64,000 nucleotides of DNA from an uncultured Verrucomicrobiota bacterium (GCA_903910585.1 CAIWAH010000190.1:1-64000), one strand, 5' to 3'. Shown: positions 15,089-23,708, numbered from the stretch's first letter. Numbers and translations are program-made. Notes: generated by a model not told the origin, from the letters alone.

Positions 15089-16900
15089 TCAGGCCTTGCC
15101 CGATTCCTTCGCCCACGCGTCCTTCAGGGAGATGGTGCGGAGGAACACCGGTTTGCCGGGCGTTGAATCCACCGGGTCGGGCCAGAAATAGCCGAGGCGT
15201 TCGAACTGGTAGCGTTCGTCGGGGCCCGGCCGGGCCAGCGAGGCCTCGAGCTTGGCGGTCACCACCTCCAGTGAACGCGGATTCAGCACGCTGCGGTAGT
15301 CGCGGCCGTCCTTTTCCGGCTCGGCTTCGGTGAACAGGCGGTCGTAGAGGCGGACCTCCGCGTCCACGGCATGCGCCGCGCTCACCCAGTGAATCGTTCC
15401 CTTGACCTTTTTGGCCGCATTGGCGCCGCCGCTGCGGGTTTCCAGATCCGCGGTGCAACGCAGCTCGGTGGCATTGCCCGCGGAATCCTTCACGACCTCG
15501 TCGCAGCGGATGATGCAGGCGTATTTCAGGCGCACCTCGCCACCGGGGCGCAGGCGGAAATACTTCGGGGGCGGGACTTCCATGAAGTCGTCCTGCTCGA
15601 TCCAGAGTTCGCGCGTGAAGGCGAGCTTCCGCGTGCCGGCATTGGGGTCCGTCGGATTGTTGCCGGCCTCGAACTCGATGGTTTCGCCCGGCGCGAGGTT
15701 GGTGAGCACGACCTTCAGCGGCCGAAGCACGGCAAGCCGGCGCAGCGCCCGCTGGTTGAGGTCCTCGCGGACGGCGTGCTCGAACACGGCAATGTCGGTG
15801 GTGCTGACAAATTTCGTCACGCCGACCCCGATGGCGAAGTTGCGGAGTGCTTCGGCCGGGACACCGCGGCGGCGGATGCCGGAGATCGTGGGCATGCGGG
15901 GGTCGTCCCAGCCGGAGACAATGCCCTCGTTGACCAGCGCGATCAGCTTGCGCTTCGATACGATCAGGTAGGTGGGGATCAGCTTGGCGAACTCGAACTG
16001 GTGCGGCAGCGGGCGCGGCAGGCCGAGCGATTCGAGAATCCAGTCGTAGAGGGGCCGGTGCACCTCGAACTCCAGCGTGCAGACCGAGTGGGTGATGCCC
16101 TCCAGGTAGTCGCTCAGGCAGTGGGCGAAGTCATAGAGCGGATAGATGCACCATTTGTCGCCGGTGTGATGATGCGCCGTGTGGCGGATGCGGTAGATGA
16201 GCGGGTCGCGCAGCCAGATGTTGGGCGCGGCCATGTCGATCTTGGCCCGGAGCGAGCGGGCGCCGTCCGGGAATTCCCCGGCCTTCATGCGAGCGAACAG
16301 ATCCAGATTTTCCGCCACGGAACGGTCGCGGAAGGGGCTGTTGGTGCCCGGCCGATCCGGTGTTCCCCGGAACTTGTCCGTGTCCTCGGGCGACAGGTCG
16401 CACACGTAGGCGAGGCCCTTTTCGATCAGCCGCACGGCGTAGGCGTGGATCTGCTCGAAGTAGTCGGATGCGTAGAACGGCTCCAGTTCGGCGCCGTTGG
16501 CCCCGCCCGGAACCACCGCGGGAAGGTAGAAGTCCGCGGTGCCGTTCACGGGGCGCGATTCCGGGGTCTGGCCCCTGGGCTTCAGGCCGAGGCAGTGATC
16601 GGCCCAGCCGGCGATCAGCCACTTCACGTCGGCGATGATGGACTCAACATACTCGACGTCCTCCTTGGCGGGATTGGTGTCGTCCATCCGCAGGTTGCAC
16701 AGGCCGCCGAACTGCCGGGCGATGCCGAAGTTGAGGCAGATGGATTTGGCGTGGCCAATGTGGAGGTAGCCGTTGGGCTCGGGCGGAAAGCGGGTGTGGA
16801 CGCGCTGGTGGCGTCCCGCCGCGAGGTCGGCGGCGACGATGTCGCGGATGAAATCGCTGGGAGCAGCCGGTGCGGCGGACGGAGCGGAAGAATCAGGCAT
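15089..16900 (-). CDS. glnS: Glutaminyl-tRNA synthetase
   Basis: A 603-residue class I synthetase that charges tRNA-Gln. The HIGH motif is in FPPEPNGYLHIGHAKSICLN, followed by MDDTNP. The KMSKS counterpart is LIVSKRKL with GWDDPRMPT downstream, and the C-terminal anticodon-binding beta-barrels are complete (WVSAAHAVDAEVRLYDRLF, near-end VFLRTISLKDAW). The ATG at 16900 precedes the conserved DFIRDIVAADL. Between WLIAGW and FYASDYFEQIHAYA it has about 40 residues (around 110-150) where E. coli GlnRS has a short loop. Having GlnRS suggests direct glutaminylation rather than the amidotransferase route. Confidence 0.95.
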   Translation of the reverse strand: MPDSSAPSAAPAAPSDFIRDIVAADLAAGRHQRVHTRFPPEPNGYLHIGHAKSICLNFGIARQFGGLCNLRMDDTNPAKEDVEYVESIIADVKWLIAGWADHCLGLKPRGQTPESRPVNGTADFYLPAVVPGGANGAELEPFYASDYFEQIHAYAVRLIEKGLAYVCDLSPEDTDKFRGTPDRPGTNSPFRDRSVAENLDLFARMKAGEFPDGARSLRAKIDMAAPNIWLRDPLIYRIRHTAHHHTGDKWCIYPLYDFAHCLSDYLEGITHSVCTLEFEVHRPLYDWILESLGLPRPLPHQFEFAKLIPTYLIVSKRKLIALVNEGIVSGWDDPRMPTISGIRRRGVPAEALRNFAIGVGVTKFVSTTDIAVFEHAVREDLNQRALRRLAVLRPLKVVLTNLAPGETIEFEAGNNPTDPNAGTRKLAFTRELWIEQDDFMEVPPPKYFRLRPGGEVRLKYACIIRCDEVVKDSAGNATELRCTADLETRSGGANAAKKVKGTIHWVSAAHAVDAEVRLYDRLFTEAEPEKDGRDYRSVLNPRSLEVVTAKLEASLARPGPDERYQFERLGYFWPDPVDSTPGKPVFLRTISLKDAWAKESGKA

Positions 16901-17024
16901 ATGCGGGCACGAACGCGGCCGCAGTGATACGGGGCGGGGCAGGGGAAGTCGAGTCGCGGGGAGTGCGGGGACCGCGCGGCGAATCCGGATGGACCTTGGC
17001 GGGAGCGACGTTAGCCTGCGCCCC

Positions 17025-17810
17025 GTGTTCGCGATTCTTGAGCTTTCCTCGCTGGTGGAAGCCTTCACGCACCCGGTGGGCCTGCTCTTCGTGGCGTTTC
17101 AGGTGTGGATGCTGGTGGATGCCATCCGCCGGGACGAAACGTGGTGGGCGGTTTGGCTCGGGCTCTCGATCATCTTTTTCTTCATCATCACGCCGCTGCT
17201 CTACTTTTTCCTCGTTTACCGGCAGGAGGGGCCGGCCGGCGGGCGGGGAATGCGCGGGTTCGAACTGCCGGGAGCGGGCGAGCGCCGCCGGATCAAGGAA
17301 CTCGAGGGGCGCATCCATCACCTCGACAAGGCCCGCGACCATCTCGACCTGGCGGACATCTACTTTTCCCAAGGCAAGCTGGCGAAGGCGGAAGCCAGTT
17401 ACCGGGCGTCGTTGGAGCGCGATGCCAGCGATCTCGACACGGTGGCCCACCTGGGCCAGTGCCTGCTCCGCCAAAACCGGCCCGGCGAGGCCCGGCCGTT
17501 GCTGGAGCAGGTGATCGCGGCCGATCCCAGGCACGATTACGGACACACGCTGATGGCGCTGGCGGAAGCCCAGACCGCACTCGGCGACAAGGATTCCGCC
17601 TTTCAGGCGTGGCAGCGGGTGCTGGCGAATCACGGCTACGCACGGGCCAAGGTGCAATACGCGGAACTGCTCATCGAACGCGGCGACAAACCGGGAGCGC
17701 GGCGGGAGCTCGCGGAGGTCATTCAGGACGACCAACACGCCCCGAAATTCCAGCGCCAGCGCGAAAAGGTCTGGGTCAACCGCGCCAAATCGCTGCTGGG
17801 GCGGGTCTGA
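17025..17810 (+). CDS. Membrane-anchored TPR protein
   Basis: A protein of about 261 residues. Two N-terminal membrane helices (about 3-27 and 35-60, WWAVWLGLSIIFFFIITPLL) are followed by a basic linker and TPR-like repeats (ARDHLDLADIYFSQGKLAKA, AHLGQCLLRQNRPGEARPLL, LMALAEAQTALGDKDSAFQA). The N-terminal part resembles the PLDc_N domain of cardiolipin synthases, and the next gene, 9 bases on, is one. GTG at 17025 was chosen because TAGCCT lies 7 bases upstream as a likely -10 box; an ATG at 16989 in the same frame is the alternative. Confidence 0.7.
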   Translation: MFAILELSSLVEAFTHPVGLLFVAFQVWMLVDAIRRDETWWAVWLGLSIIFFFIITPLLYFFLVYRQEGPAGGRGMRGFELPGAGERRRIKELEGRIHHLDKARDHLDLADIYFSQGKLAKAEASYRASLERDASDLDTVAHLGQCLLRQNRPGEARPLLEQVIAADPRHDYGHTLMALAEAQTALGDKDSAFQAWQRVLANHGYARAKVQYAELLIERGDKPGARRELAEVIQDDQHAPKFQRQREKVWVNRAKSLLGRV

Positions 17811-17819
17811 GGCGCGTTC

Positions 17820-18953
17820 ATGGACGGCCCCCGGCATCAGTATCGGTGGCTGCAGAACGGCCGGCAGTTTCTTCGCCGGCTGCTCGCGGTGATCGGTCGC
17901 GCCCGGCGCTCGGTGCGGATGGAGTTCTACATCTTTGCCCCGGATCATGCCGGTCATGCCGTCTGCGAGGCCCTGATCGACGCGGCGCGACGGGGCGTGG
18001 AGGTCCGCGTGCTGGTGGATGCCCTGGGCTCGGACGCCTTGCCGCCGGGGTTCTGGACCCCATTGGTCACGGCCGGCGGCCAGGTGCGCGAGTTCAATCC
18101 GCTCAAGCTGCGCCGGTTGCCGATCCGCGATCACCGCAAGCTCGTCGTGATCGACGAGGAACATGCCGGCGTGGGTGGCTTCAACGTGGCCGAGGAATAT
18201 GCGGGCGACGGCGTGACCCATGGCTGGGCGGATGCTGGACTGGCCATCACCGGTCCGGTGGCGCGGGTGTTGGCGAAGGAATTCGACCGCATGTGGCGGA
18301 TCGCCAAGGCGCCCCAGCAATGGTTCGCGCGCATCCGGCGCGGACAGCGGCCCCCATCGATTTCGGTATCCCCGGAACTGGAGCTGCTGCTGAGCGGCCC
18401 GGGCCGGTTCGCGAGCGCCTTTCAGCTGCGCCTCCGGGAGGACCTGGCCACCGCGGCGCGTATCCAGATCGCGTCCGCCTACTTCCTGCCCACGTTGCGG
18501 CAGCGACAGCTCTTCCGCATGGCCGCCCGGCGCGGAGTGCCGGTGCAGATCGTGGTGCCCGGAAAGTCCGACGTGGCCCTGTCGCGCCGGGCAGCCCGGC
18601 ATCTTTATGCCCGTTTGCTCCGGGCCGGAGTTGAAATCTACGAATACGAGCCGCAGGTGATGCACACCAAACTGGTCGTCACCGAGCGGGCGGTTTACGT
18701 GGGCTCGGCCAACCTCGACACCCGCTCCCTGCACATCAACTACGAGCTGATGCTGCGCCTGACCGACCCCGAGGTGGTCGCGGGCGGTTCGGCGATTTTT
18801 GAGCAGCTGCGACAGCGCTCCCGGCGGATTCTTTGGCCTGAATGGCAGCGGTCGCGATCTTGGTTCAGCCGGCTGCGCGACGGGTTCGCCTACTGGATTT
18901 TGGCCCGGGCCGACCCGTATGTAACCCGTTGGCTGGCGGTCGCTCCGCGCTAG
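17820..18953 (+). CDS. Cardiolipin synthase-type phospholipase D family protein
   Basis: A 377-residue protein with two HKD sites: HRKLVVIDEEHAGVGGFNVA (His near 105) and HTKLVVTERAVYVGSANLD (His near 282). In the second site the usual Asp is Glu. GGFN and GSANLDTRS after the motifs are typical of bacterial cardiolipin synthases, which join two phosphatidylglycerols. The protein has no N-terminal membrane helices of its own; the TPR protein encoded just upstream carries a PLDc_N-like helix pair and might supply the anchor. It is followed by a small hairpin (CGGACA-gaaaa-TGTCCG, 18964-18980). Confidence 0.85.
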   Translation: MDGPRHQYRWLQNGRQFLRRLLAVIGRARRSVRMEFYIFAPDHAGHAVCEALIDAARRGVEVRVLVDALGSDALPPGFWTPLVTAGGQVREFNPLKLRRLPIRDHRKLVVIDEEHAGVGGFNVAEEYAGDGVTHGWADAGLAITGPVARVLAKEFDRMWRIAKAPQQWFARIRRGQRPPSISVSPELELLLSGPGRFASAFQLRLREDLATAARIQIASAYFLPTLRQRQLFRMAARRGVPVQIVVPGKSDVALSRRAARHLYARLLRAGVEIYEYEPQVMHTKLVVTERAVYVGSANLDTRSLHINYELMLRLTDPEVVAGGSAIFEQLRQRSRRILWPEWQRSRSWFSRLRDGFAYWILARADPYVTRWLAVAPR

Positions 18954-18988
18954 CTTGAGGAAGCGGACAGAAAATGTCCGAAACGGGT

Positions 18989-19016
18989 TTGACACACCGA
19001 ACTTCATTTCTACTTT
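18989..19016 (+). promoter_or_regulatory. Sigma-70-type promoter of the rrf2-iscU operon
   Basis: TTGACA at 18989-18994 is a perfect -35 box. After 16 bases comes TACTTT at 19011-19016. The predicted start of transcription, about 19023, falls on the first base of the palindromic operator, so a bound regulator would block initiation. Confidence 0.7.
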
Positions 19017-19022
19017 GCAGCC

Positions 19023-19045
19023 AAGCAGACGAATTCAGTCTGCTT
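19023..19045. promoter_or_regulatory. Palindromic operator, probably for the Rrf2 regulator
   Basis: AAGCAGAC-gaattca-GTCTGCTT is a perfect 8-bp inverted repeat with a 7-base spacer. It lies between the promoter and the rrf2 start, 6 bases before the ATG. The position fits autorepression by the Rrf2 protein, as IscR does. Confidence 0.6.
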
Positions 19046-19051
19046 AAACCG

Positions 19052-19549
19052 ATGCAAGTCACCCGTGCCAGTGAATATGCCGTGTTGGGCCTGATCGCCC
19101 TGTCCCGCCGACCGCAGGGCGAGGTGGTCATGCTCGACGTGCTGGCCAACGAGGAGGACGTGCCCCCGAGTTTCCTCGGCAAGATTTTTCAAAGCCTGTC
19201 CAAGGCCGGACTCGTGAAATCTGCCCGCGGTTCGGGCGGCGGTTTTTGCCTGGCACTGCCCGCGGAGAAGATCTCCGCCCTGACGGTGATCGAGGCGGTC
19301 GAAGGCCCCTTGGCACTGACCCGGTGTCTCGACGAGGACCTCGGCTGCGAACACGCCGGCGGCTGTGCCCTGTGCGGGCTGTTCTCCTCGGCCCAGGAAC
19401 GGGTTCGCGAAGTGTTTGCGCAGGCCAACATCGCCGAACTGGCCGGCCGCCACATTCCGGGCGGGGCGGTGCGCAATGCCCGCGAGCGCACCCCGATCGT
19501 GTTCCGTTCCGACGGCACCCGGATTCCCGTCACCCAGGTGACAAACTGA
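19052..19549 (+). CDS. Rrf2-family transcription regulator (IscR-like)
   Basis: A 165-residue protein that starts at the typical Rrf2 sequence MQVTRASEYAVLGLIALSRR. The winged helix covers about 1-80, with the recognition part PPSFLGKIFQSLSKAGLVKS and the wing RGSGGGFCLA. Three cysteines at CLDEDLGCEHAGGCALCGLF give a C-x5-C-x5-C-x2-C series, where IscR-type proteins bind a [2Fe-2S] cluster. Upstream in-frame codons (from 18974) are rejected because the promoter and operator lie there. The genes downstream code for an Fe-S scaffold and a NifS-like protein, so it most likely senses cluster status and controls them. Confidence 0.85.
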   Translation: MQVTRASEYAVLGLIALSRRPQGEVVMLDVLANEEDVPPSFLGKIFQSLSKAGLVKSARGSGGGFCLALPAEKISALTVIEAVEGPLALTRCLDEDLGCEHAGGCALCGLFSSAQERVREVFAQANIAELAGRHIPGGAVRNARERTPIVFRSDGTRIPVTQVTN

Positions 19550-19585
19550 CTTTCTAGAAGTAACCACACAGCATTGATTCGAGCC

Positions 19586-20014
19586 ATGAGCGATACCTAC
19601 ACCCTCTACAATCCCACGGTCATGGAACACTTCATGAACCCGCGGAACATGGGCGACCTGAAGGATGCCGACGGCGTCGGCGAGGTCGGGGCCGCCGCCT
19701 GCGGCGACATCATGAAGATCAGCCTGAAGATCAAGGACGGGAAGATCGAGGACGCCCGGTTCAAGACGTTCGGCTGCGGTTCGGCCATCGCCAGCTCCAG
19801 CATGGCGACGGAACTCATCAAGGGCCGCACGATCGACGAGGCGCTGAAGTTCTCGAACCAGGAAGTCGTGGATGCCCTGGGCGGCCTGCCGCCGGTGAAG
19901 ATCCATTGCTCGGTGCTCGCGGAGGAGGCGCTCAAGGCGGCCCTCGAAGACTACGTGAAGAAGCACCCTGAAGCGGCCTCCCAGGTTGGTGCAGTGTCCG
20001 CGGTGGCCGCCTGA
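19586..20014 (+). CDS. iscU: Fe-S cluster scaffold protein IscU
   Basis: A 142-residue scaffold with the three cluster cysteines in AACGDIMKISLKI, FKTFGCGSAIASSSMATEL and KIHCSVLAEEALKAAL. The Asp next to the first Cys, which tunes cluster release, is present. The start NPTVMEHFMNPRNMGDLKDA is family-typical. The C-terminus has about 15 extra Ala/Val-rich residues. It lies 36 bases after rrf2 and 116 bases before the NifS-like gene. It assembles [2Fe-2S] and [4Fe-4S] clusters using sulfur from a desulfurase. Confidence 0.9.
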   Translation: MSDTYTLYNPTVMEHFMNPRNMGDLKDADGVGEVGAAACGDIMKISLKIKDGKIEDARFKTFGCGSAIASSSMATELIKGRTIDEALKFSNQEVVDALGGLPPVKIHCSVLAEEALKAALEDYVKKHPEAASQVGAVSAVAA

Positions 20015-20130
20015 ACCGCGTTCGCTCGCAATCCCCTGGCGCCGCCGCGATGTGCCGGGCCGTCAGGGGATTTTTCGTTCCCAGTCCGGTTGCCAGTTCC
20101 GGTTTTGCCGATTCCCTTTCCCTGTCCGAC

Positions 20131-21396
20131 ATGCGCCAAGTCTTTCTCGATCACCAGTCCGCGACGCCCCTGCTGCCCGCCGTTTTCGAGGCGATGCGGC
20201 CCTACTTCACCGAGGCCTTCGGCAATCCGTCGTCGCTGCATCACCATGGATTGCGCGTGCGCGACGCCCTCAAGCAGGCGCGGCAGCAGATGGCCGCGCT
20301 GATCCGGGCGGACAGCGAGGAGGAGATCTTCTTCACGTCCGACGGCACCGAGTCTGCCAACTTGGCGATCAAGGGCGTTGCCTACGCCAATGAGCGCAAG
20401 GGCAAGCACCTGGTCATTTCCGCCACCGAACATCCCAGCGTGATGAATTCGGTGGAGTTCCTCGAAAAGCAGGGCTGGACCTGCACGCGGGTAGGCGTGG
20501 ATTCCGAGGGCATCATCCGGCTGGACGAATTGCAGGCCGCGATCACGCCGCAGACCGTGCTGGTGGCCATCCATCACGTGAACCACGACATCGGCGCCAT
20601 CCAGCCGATCCGCGAGGTGGGGCGCATCTGCGCCGAAAAGGCGGTGCCGCTCTACGTGGACTGCGAGGCGAGCGCGGGCTGGCTGCCGGTGGATGTGAAG
20701 GAGTTTGGGGCCGCGCTGGTGAGTTTTTCGCCCCACCGGTTTTACGGGCCGAAGGGAGTTGGCGTGCTCTACCGGAACAAGAAGGCGCGCCTAGTGAGCA
20801 TCATACACGGCGGCGTGCAGGAGGGCGGGCGCCGGGCCGGCACCGAGAACGTTCCGGCCATCGTTGGAGGAGGGGTCGCCGCCGCGGTCGCGGTCACGGA
20901 GCTGGACTCGCGGGCGAAACATGTGGCCGAACTGCAGGCCCGCCTGTGGGAAGGGCTTCGCTCGAAGATCCGCTTCATCAAGCTCAACGGCCCGGAGCCG
21001 GGACCGAAGCGCGTGCCGACGAACATCAACATTTCGACCGAATTCATCGAGGGCGAGGGGCAGTTGCTGATGCTCGATCATCAGGGCTTCGCGGTGGCGA
21101 GCGGTTCAAGCTGCGTGAGCAAATCGCTTAAGATTTCCCACGTGCTCGGCGCCATCGGCCTCGATCACGCGCTGGCGCAAGGCAACATCATCATGACGCT
21201 GGGCAAGGACAATACCGTCGAGGACGTGGATTACACCGTCGAGACCTTCGCCAGGATCGTCACCAAGTTGCGGGGCATGTCCCCGATGTGGGATGAGTTC
21301 GAGCGTGGTGTGATTGACTCGGTGATCGCGCCGACTGGTCGCGGAAAATCGTTCTCCCAGCACGCGGCGGACGTCTCCGGCAAACCGGCGCACTGA
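20131..21396 (+). CDS. NifS/IscS-like protein lacking the PLP lysine
   Basis: A 421-residue class V aminotransferase-fold protein closely similar to cysteine desulfurases: TEAFGNPSSLHHHGLRVRDA, TSDGTESANLAIKGVA, ATEHPSVMNS (His that stacks on PLP), GGRRAGTENVPAIVGGG, and the loop ASGSSCVSKSLKISHVLGAI with the catalytic Cys. In the PLP site, however, the sequence is SFSPHRFYGPKGVGVLY where desulfurases have SGHKxxGPKG: the Schiff-base Lys is Arg203 (codon CGG at 20737). DAAQSAG is DCEASAG, so the Gln that holds the cofactor is also changed. The C-terminus is about 30 residues longer than usual. Position after iscU suggests a role in sulfur transfer, but normal catalysis is doubtful. ATG 20131 was chosen from homology. 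Confidence 0.85.
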   Translation: MRQVFLDHQSATPLLPAVFEAMRPYFTEAFGNPSSLHHHGLRVRDALKQARQQMAALIRADSEEEIFFTSDGTESANLAIKGVAYANERKGKHLVISATEHPSVMNSVEFLEKQGWTCTRVGVDSEGIIRLDELQAAITPQTVLVAIHHVNHDIGAIQPIREVGRICAEKAVPLYVDCEASAGWLPVDVKEFGAALVSFSPHRFYGPKGVGVLYRNKKARLVSIIHGGVQEGGRRAGTENVPAIVGGGVAAAVAVTELDSRAKHVAELQARLWEGLRSKIRFIKLNGPEPGPKRVPTNINISTEFIEGEGQLLMLDHQGFAVASGSSCVSKSLKISHVLGAIGLDHALAQGNIIMTLGKDNTVEDVDYTVETFARIVTKLRGMSPMWDEFERGVIDSVIAPTGRGKSFSQHAADVSGKPAH

Positions 21397-21493
21397 GCGC
21401 TCCACGCGCCGGCATGGCCGCCCTCCGGCAAAAAATGTGGATGGCGTCGCCGTTGACCCGATCCACAGTTCTGTTCTCGCACACGTTTTCACC

Positions 21494-22522
21494 ATGAACC
21501 TCAAGAGCATTACCGTATCGGTCGCCGCGATCGCGGCACTGTCGTCACTGAACACCCGGGCCGCGGACGCGGCCTCGCTGCGCAAGCAGGCACTGGAAGT
21601 GGTCGCCCCTATCCCGGAGCGGATGCCGGGCGCCGAGAACGACACCAAGGAGCAGATTTCCCTGGGCAAGAAACTGTTCTTTGAGAAGCGCCTCTCGAAG
21701 AACGAATCGCAGTCCTGCAATTCCTGCCACGTCGTGGACAAGGGCCGGGGCGGGGTGGACAACGAGCCGACCTCGCCGGGCGCGTTCGGCAAACGGGGTG
21801 GCCGCAATTCGCCGACGGTTCTGAACGCCGGTTTCCATCTGGCCCAGTTCTGGGATGGCCGGGCCGAGACGCTCGCCGACCAGGCCAAGGGACCGGTGCT
21901 CAACCCCATTGAGATGGCGATGCCCGCCGAGGCCGAAGTGATTGCCCGCCTCACGGCCGACAAGGGCTACGTGAAGGCGTTCGGCAAGGCGTTCCCCGGC
22001 CAGACCGCGCCGGTCAGCTATGATAACATGGCCAAGGCCATCGCGGCGTTCGAGCGCACGCTCGTCACGCGGGACCGCTTCGATGATTTCCTGAAGGGCA
22101 AGGATTCCGCGCTCACCGCGGCCGAGCAGCAGGGGTTGCATGAGTTCCTCACGGTCGGTTGCACGACCTGCCACACCGGCCCGCTCCTGGGCGGAAACGG
22201 CTACCGCAAGATCGGCATTCTCGAGCCTTACTCGAACACCGCCGACAAGGGGCGTATCGAGGTCACCAAGGACGAGGCCGACGAGTATGTCTTCAAGGTT
22301 CCCAGCCTCCGCAACATCGCGCTGACCGCGCCGTATTTCCACGACGGCAAACACGCGAAGCTCGCGGACGCCGTGCGGGAAATGGCGAAGCTCCAATTGG
22401 GCAAACAGCTCACTGATGATCAGGTGAACGCCATTACTACGTTCCTCGGTGCGCTCAGTGACAAGGGCCGCAAGGCGCCGAAAACCGCTGCAATGGGCGG
22501 TTCCACGGCCGGACAGCCCTGA
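21494..22522 (+). CDS. Periplasmic di-haem cytochrome c peroxidase
   Basis: A 342-residue protein with a cleavable signal peptide (about 1-23, ending NTRAADA). It has two haem c sites, CNSCH near residue 75 and CTTCH near 226, and the family sequences LGKKLFFEKRLSKNES, GRNSPTVLNAGFHLAQFWDG, QAKGPVLNPIEMAMP and VPSLRNIALTAPYFHDG. This is the bacterial CcpA/MauG group that reduces hydrogen peroxide with electrons from small cytochromes. It sits between two Fe-S genes, perhaps as part of an oxidative response. An intrinsic terminator follows. Confidence 0.9.
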   Translation: MNLKSITVSVAAIAALSSLNTRAADAASLRKQALEVVAPIPERMPGAENDTKEQISLGKKLFFEKRLSKNESQSCNSCHVVDKGRGGVDNEPTSPGAFGKRGGRNSPTVLNAGFHLAQFWDGRAETLADQAKGPVLNPIEMAMPAEAEVIARLTADKGYVKAFGKAFPGQTAPVSYDNMAKAIAAFERTLVTRDRFDDFLKGKDSALTAAEQQGLHEFLTVGCTTCHTGPLLGGNGYRKIGILEPYSNTADKGRIEVTKDEADEYVFKVPSLRNIALTAPYFHDGKHAKLADAVREMAKLQLGKQLTDDQVNAITTFLGALSDKGRKAPKTAAMGGSTAGQP

Positions 22523-22545
22523 AGGGTTCTGATACCGCGACTGTC

Positions 22546-22578
22546 AGGCCCGCGTCGCTCCGGCGCGGGCCTTTGCGT
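22546..22578 (+). terminator. Intrinsic terminator after the peroxidase gene
   Basis: A perfect 9-bp stem, AGGCCCGCG and CGCGGGCCT, with a 9-base loop is followed by TTGCGTT. The stem starts 24 bases after the peroxidase stop. The U-run is short, so termination may be partial. Confidence 0.65.
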
Positions 22579-22664
22579 TCCCGAGTCTGCGATCCGGATG
22601 CGGTTTGCGGACGTCTGGAAAGGCGCGTAGTCTCGCCGCTCAGTTCATCGCTGCCGCACTCCCC

Positions 22665-23708
22665 ATGACACAGGAAGCCGTCCTCGCCGCCCTCCGCCTC
22701 GTCAAGTATCCCGGCTACAGCCGCGACATCGTGTCCTTCGGGCTCGTGAAGGAGATCCAGATTGATGGCGATGCGGTGGGCGTGCTGATCGAGCTCACGA
22801 CTCCCAATCCCGAGCTCGGGGAAAAGATCGCGGACGCCGCCCGCCTGACCTTGCGCGAGCAGTTTCCCGCGCTGAAGGACGCGCATGTGCAGGTGCGCGT
22901 GCCCACGCCCCAGCAGGCCGCCGCGACGGCTCCGGGAATGGCGGCCCGCAACAAGGTGCCGGGCCTGGCGCGAATCGTCGCCGTCGCCTCGGGCAAGGGC
23001 GGAGTGGGCAAGTCCACCTGTTCGGTCAACTTGGCGTGCGCCCTCGTGAACCTGGGAGCGAAGGTCGGACTGCTCGACTGCGACATCTACGGCCCGAGCG
23101 TTCCGCTGATGATGGGACAGCGCGACCGGCCCCAGATCACCGAGGACGAAAAGCTCGTTCCGCCGGTGGCACATGGCGTGAAGGTGATGTCGATGGGGTT
23201 GCTCGTGCAGGACGATCAGCCGGTCATCTGGCGTGGGCCGATGATCCAGAAGACCATCCAGCAGTTTGTGCATCAGGTGGACTGGGGCACCCTCGACTAT
23301 CTCATTGTGGACCTTCCGCCCGGCACCGGTGATGCCCAGCTTTCCCTCTGCCAGACGGTTCCGCTGGATGGCGGGGTCATCGTGACCACGCCGCAGGAGG
23401 CGTCCATTGGCGTCGTCCGGAAGGGCATCGCGATGTTCGAGAAGGTAAACGTGCCGATCCTCGGGATCGTGGAGAACATGAGCTATTTCATCGCGCCCGA
23501 CGGCTCGCGCGTGGAGATCTTCGGCAACGGCGGTGGTTGCATGGAGGCTGGGCGCCGGGGAGTGCCGTTCCTCGGCGAAGTGCCGATCTACACGGCGATC
23601 CGGGAAGGGGGCGACGCGGGCGTCCCGGTGGTGGCCGGTGCTCCGGACAGCGCCCCGGCCGAAGCGTTTCTCGCGGTCGCGCGCCGCCTGCGCGAACGGC
23701 TCGGCTGA
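22665..23708 (+). CDS. mrp: Mrp/ApbC Fe-S cluster carrier ATPase
   Basis: A 347-residue protein. The N-terminal MIP18-type (DUF59) domain covers about 1-90 (VLAALRLVKYPGYSRDIVSF). The ParA-like ATPase follows, with the deviant Walker A VASGKGGVGKSTCSVNLACA near 109, LLDCDIYGPSVPLMMG, and the switch region LPPGTGDAQLSLCQTVPLDG. The C-terminal MSYFIAPDGSRVEIFGNGG lacks the CxxC found in many homologues, as in some alphaproteobacterial forms. It transfers clusters to target proteins. TAGTCT at 22628 may be its -10 box, giving a leader of about 30 bases. Confidence 0.9.
   Translation: MTQEAVLAALRLVKYPGYSRDIVSFGLVKEIQIDGDAVGVLIELTTPNPELGEKIADAARLTLREQFPALKDAHVQVRVPTPQQAAATAPGMAARNKVPGLARIVAVASGKGGVGKSTCSVNLACALVNLGAKVGLLDCDIYGPSVPLMMGQRDRPQITEDEKLVPPVAHGVKVMSMGLLVQDDQPVIWRGPMIQKTIQQFVHQVDWGTLDYLIVDLPPGTGDAQLSLCQTVPLDGGVIVTTPQEASIGVVRKGIAMFEKVNVPILGIVENMSYFIAPDGSRVEIFGNGGGCMEAGRRGVPFLGEVPIYTAIREGGDAGVPVVAGAPDSAPAEAFLAVARRLRERLG

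Noticed and set aside
18660-18720. Glu for Asp in the second HKD site of cardiolipin synthase as a defect
   Set aside because: The His and Lys are present and the Asp is the least strict position of the motif, so activity is plausible.
23460-23570. Missing CxxC in Mrp as a sign of inactivity
   Set aside because: Forms with MSYFIAPDG in place of the CxxC are common in other bacteria and are not evidence of decay.
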